From positions 1 through 8,349 of the forward strand of contig CAMIOJ010000082.1 of NCBI GenBank assembly GCA_946222435.1: a DNA stretch of 8,349 bases, given 5' to 3'. A model generated the notes under the pieces. The model saw only the letters and a list, made by a program, of their open reading frames with translations, was not told the origin of the DNA and searched no databases. Of this stretch, positions 6,694 through 8,349 are shown piece after piece. A program made the position numbers and the translations under genes. Positions within the stretch are counted from its first letter, which is position 1. The number at the start of each line of letters is the position of its first letter. This DNA is from an uncultured Micrococcus sp. GTDB lineage: Bacteria > Actinomycetota > Actinomycetes > Actinomycetales > Micrococcaceae.

Positions 6694-7007
6694 GTCGGAT
6701 ATCCGTGTCCCTCCACCGCGGCGGCCGCCTTCATCCGCCGGTCGGCGTGCTCCCACTCCGTGGCGGCGCGGCGCGCGGCCACGAGCACATTCGCGGATCG
6801 GATCTCGACGTCGGCCAGGGCGTCACTGACGTGGCCGGCCCGCAGGCTGTCCAGGTCCTCGGCCGCAGCGGTGCACCCCAAGGCTGCTACCGCATCGTCC
6901 AGCGCCCCGTCCACGGCGACGACGTCCACGACCACCTCCTCCACGTCAGGGGAGAGTCTGTCCACGAAGTCCAGCAGATCCGCGTACGCGACATGAATGA
7001 TCGTCAT
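6690..7007 (-). CDS. WXG100-like small helical protein, first gene of operon
   Basis: A 105-residue, acidic, largely helical protein without a signal peptide, the right size for WXG100/ESAT-6 or Lap-type partners of type VII secretion. The first helix (about 8-43) and second helix (about 47-98) could form a hairpin. The C-terminal WEHAD (residues 85-89) gives WxxxD, a variant of the YxxxD/E or FxxxD export signal near the end of such proteins; a central WxG turn is not present, Gly 44 being the best candidate. ATG 7007 is fixed by AAGGGA five bases upstream (7013-7018) and GGAGG at 7020-7024, the best ribosome binding site in the operon; an upstream in-frame start at 7163 would run into the opposite gene. 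It heads the four-gene operon and overlaps the next gene by GTGA. Confidence 0.7.
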   Translation of the reverse strand: MTIIHVAYADLLDFVDRLSPDVEEVVVDVVAVDGALDDAVAALGCTAAAEDLDSLRAGHVSDALADVEIRSANVLVAARRAATEWEHADRRMKAAAAVEGHGYPT

Positions 7008-7073
7008 GCTCGTCCCTTCCCTCCTTGTTCCCTGGCCGACATCGTTGTGAGGGTCGGCACGGTCAGGCCAGTG

Positions 7074-7087
7074 GGGCGACGTCGCCC
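7074..7087. promoter_or_regulatory. Perfect 14-bp palindrome, candidate operator
   Basis: GGGCGAC (7074-7080) is followed directly by its exact reverse complement GTCGCCC (7081-7087). It lies in the 91-base gap between the divergent helical-protein operon and the DUF456 gene and touches the proposed -10 box of the latter, so a dimeric repressor bound here would block that promoter and could affect both. GC-rich palindromes of this size can occur by chance in such DNA. Confidence 0.4.
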
Positions 7088-7092
7088 ATACT
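7087..7092 (+). promoter_or_regulatory. -10 box for a leaderless DUF456 transcript
   Basis: CATACT ends six bases before the GTG at 7099, placing the transcript start on the start codon itself. There is no purine-rich ribosome binding site before this GTG. The layout parallels the TACTCT-to-ATG spacing ahead of the regulator gene at 1233. Confidence 0.45.
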
Positions 7093-7098
7093 GGACCC

Positions 7099-7596
7099 GT
7101 GACCCTCGCGATCCTCGTCACCGTCATCGCCCTCGTGCTGCTCGCCGTGGGCGCCCTCGGCACCGTCTACCCGATCCTGCCCGGCTCGGTGCTTACCGCT
7201 GTCACCGCTGCGGCCTGGGCCTGGATCCTCGGCTCCGCCGCCTCGTGGACGTTCGGGCTGGTCGCGGCGGTCCTTGCCCTGGCCGGCATGTCCGCCTCGG
7301 CCGTCCTGACCGGCCGTCGCCTCCGCCGTGAGCGGGTGCCCCGCGGCCCCATCCTGGTGGGCATCGTGGCCGCGGTGGTCGGCATGTTCGTCATCCCGGT
7401 CGTGGGCCTGTTCGTCGGATTCGCCGCGGGCCTGTTCGGTATGGAGTGGGCCCGCCGCAAGGACGTCCGCGCGGCCCTGTCCTCCTCGCTCGGCGCCCTG
7501 AAGGCGATGGGCATCGGCATGATCGTCGAGTTCGCCTGCGCCTGCCTGGCCGGCTCCCTGGTCACCATCGGAGCGCTGGTCCACTTCTTCGCCTGA
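7099..7596 (+). CDS. DUF456 family membrane protein
   Basis: A 165-residue integral membrane protein of the DUF456 family; no biochemical role is established for it. Hydrophobic segments lie at about residues 3-23, 27-45, 52-70, 85-115 (long enough for a hairpin, rich in Gly) and 135-160. The family-typical VYPILPG loop follows the first segment, and positive loops (RRLRRERVPRG at 72-82, ARRKD near 117) suggest the cytoplasmic sides. Starts at GTG with a -10-like box at the right distance for a leaderless message. It is divergent from the helical-protein operon and convergent with the GntR-type regulator, and shows no sign of belonging to either unit; it looks like ordinary host-chromosome content flanking the island. 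Confidence 0.85.
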   Translation: MTLAILVTVIALVLLAVGALGTVYPILPGSVLTAVTAAAWAWILGSAASWTFGLVAAVLALAGMSASAVLTGRRLRRERVPRGPILVGIVAAVVGMFVIPVVGLFVGFAAGLFGMEWARRKDVRAALSSSLGALKAMGIGMIVEFACACLAGSLVTIGALVHFFA

Positions 7597-7619
7597 GGGG
7601 GCGGGTCCCGGGCGCCCCC
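7597..7619. terminator. GC hairpin terminator between convergent genes
   Basis: GGGGGCG (7597-7603), immediately after the stop codon of the DUF456 gene, pairs perfectly with CGCCCCC (7613-7619) around a 9-base loop. It lies in the 39-base gap of two convergent genes and could serve both directions. No T tract follows, as is common for actinobacterial hairpins. Confidence 0.6.
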
Positions 7620-7635
7620 GCCTGGACATGGGCAC

Positions 7636-8349
7636 TCAGCCCTCGACCGCCTCCTGCTCCTCGTCCTCGAGGGCGAGGGTGGAGAACCACAGGATGTGCT
7701 CGCGCAGTGCGGCCACGGTGGTCTCCATGTCCGCGTCCCGGTAGGCGGCCAGGACGGCACGGTGCTGCACCTGCAGGGTCGCGCGGACCTCGGGCCAGTC
7801 CTCGCGGCCGGCCACGGTCTCCTGCACGTAGCCCACGGTGGCCTCGCGCAGGGAGCTCATCATGGTCTCCACCACGATGTTCCCGCCGAGGCCGGACAGC
7901 AGCACGTGGAACTCCGCGTCCAGGCGGTGGAAGTCCGGGGCCGGCATCTGAGGGTCGTCCATGCGGTCCAGCAGCGCGCCGGCCCGGTCCAGGACCTCGT
8001 CCCGCTCCGCGCCGGTCTTCCCCTGCGGGCCGTGGGCGCGGCGGGCGGCGCCGGTCTCCAGCATCAGGCGGGTCGAGACGATGTCCGCCACCGGCAGGGC
8101 CTTAGTGGCCACGTGCATGCGCAGCGCCCAGGCCAGCGCCACGGACGGCTCGGAGATCACGATCGCCCCGGCCCGAGGGCCGGAGCCGGTGGCGGTGCGG
8201 ACCAGGCCCATCGCGTCCAGCACGCGCACGGCCTCACGGACGGAGGTCCGGGAGATGCCGAACTTCTCCGCCAGCGCGCGTTCGCCGGGGAGCTTGTCGC
8301 CCACCCGGATCGATCCTGTGCGCAGCTCCTCCTCCAGCCAGTCCAGGAC
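7636..8349 (-). CDS. GntR-family regulator, FadR (FCD) subfamily, 5' end cut
   Basis: A DNA-binding transcription factor whose 238 C-terminal residues are visible; the frame is open to the right edge, so the true start lies outside. A winged helix-turn-helix (KLPGERALAEKFGI, then SRTSVREAVRVLDAMGLV) is followed by an all-helical FCD ligand-binding domain. The likely metal or acid ligand contacts are in LDAEFHVLL (Asp and His four apart), HRAVLAAYRDAD and REHI. FCD regulators usually respond to carboxylic acids such as lactate, gluconate or similar sugar acids and control a neighbouring uptake or catabolic operon; any such target would be beyond the right edge. The short acidic tail DEEQEAVEG ends at 7636. 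A GTG at 8304 is too far inside the DNA-binding domain to be the start. Confidence 0.9.
   Translation of the reverse strand, partial: VLDWLEEELRTGSIRVGDKLPGERALAEKFGISRTSVREAVRVLDAMGLVRTATGSGPRAGAIVISEPSVALAWALRMHVATKALPVADIVSTRLMLETGAARRAHGPQGKTGAERDEVLDRAGALLDRMDDPQMPAPDFHRLDAEFHVLLSGLGGNIVVETMMSSLREATVGYVQETVAGREDWPEVRATLQVQHRAVLAAYRDADMETTVAALREHILWFSTLALEDEEQEAVEG

Noticed and set aside
5276..7331. Plus-strand frames of 289 and 394 codons
   Set aside because: They are antisense to the four-gene operon; they show no recognisable domain, and the second runs through the divergent promoter gap.
1..8349. CRISPR arrays, tRNA or rRNA genes, complete insertion sequences
   Set aside because: No regularly spaced repeats, cloverleaf-like sequence or terminal inverted repeats with a transposase were seen on reading both strands.

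Overview
The window looks like chromosomal DNA from a high-GC actinobacterium, most plausibly a Micrococcus-type member of the Micrococcaceae. The evidence is very GC-rich coding sequence, a divergent aceA/ramB-type glyoxylate pair, leaderless-looking ATG/GTG starts, and DUF1023-type alpha/beta hydrolases with small helical partners. The species is an inference.

Left flank (1-2708): the 5' two thirds of isocitrate lyase (aceA, minus strand, running off the left edge) is divergent from a RamB/ScfR-family regulator (plus strand). The 274-base gap holds a candidate aceA promoter and a pair of inverted AACTTC sites that could be regulator operators.

Middle (about 2785-7007): this is an accessory island, all on the minus strand except one recombinase scrap. 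Its right part is a compact operon, read right to left: a 105-aa helical protein with a WxxxD end, a 130-aa helical protein, a 283-aa DUF1023-type alpha/beta hydrolase with a SHSAG nucleophile elbow, and a 250-aa lipoprotein. Every junction overlaps (GTGA, 16 nt, ATGA). Its left part is a damaged relative of the last two genes: a 5'-truncated, frameshifted hydrolase followed by an intact 250-aa lipoprotein, also joined by an ATGA overlap. The two lipoproteins are distant paralogues. Between the two copies lies the 3' end of a serine recombinase gene (helix-turn-helix only). The truncated hydrolase and the recombinase lost their 5' ends at the same place (about 4287-4303), as one deletion would produce. 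I read the intact operon as a candidate type VII secretion-type lipase effector with two helical partners and a lipoprotein immunity protein, and the left copy as its decayed relative with an orphan immunity gene. This functional reading is inference.

Right flank (7099-8349): a small DUF456 membrane protein (plus strand, GTG, apparently leaderless) is convergent with a GntR/FadR-family regulator that is cut by the right edge. A GC hairpin separates them. A perfect 14-bp palindrome sits in the divergent promoter region between the operon and the DUF456 gene.
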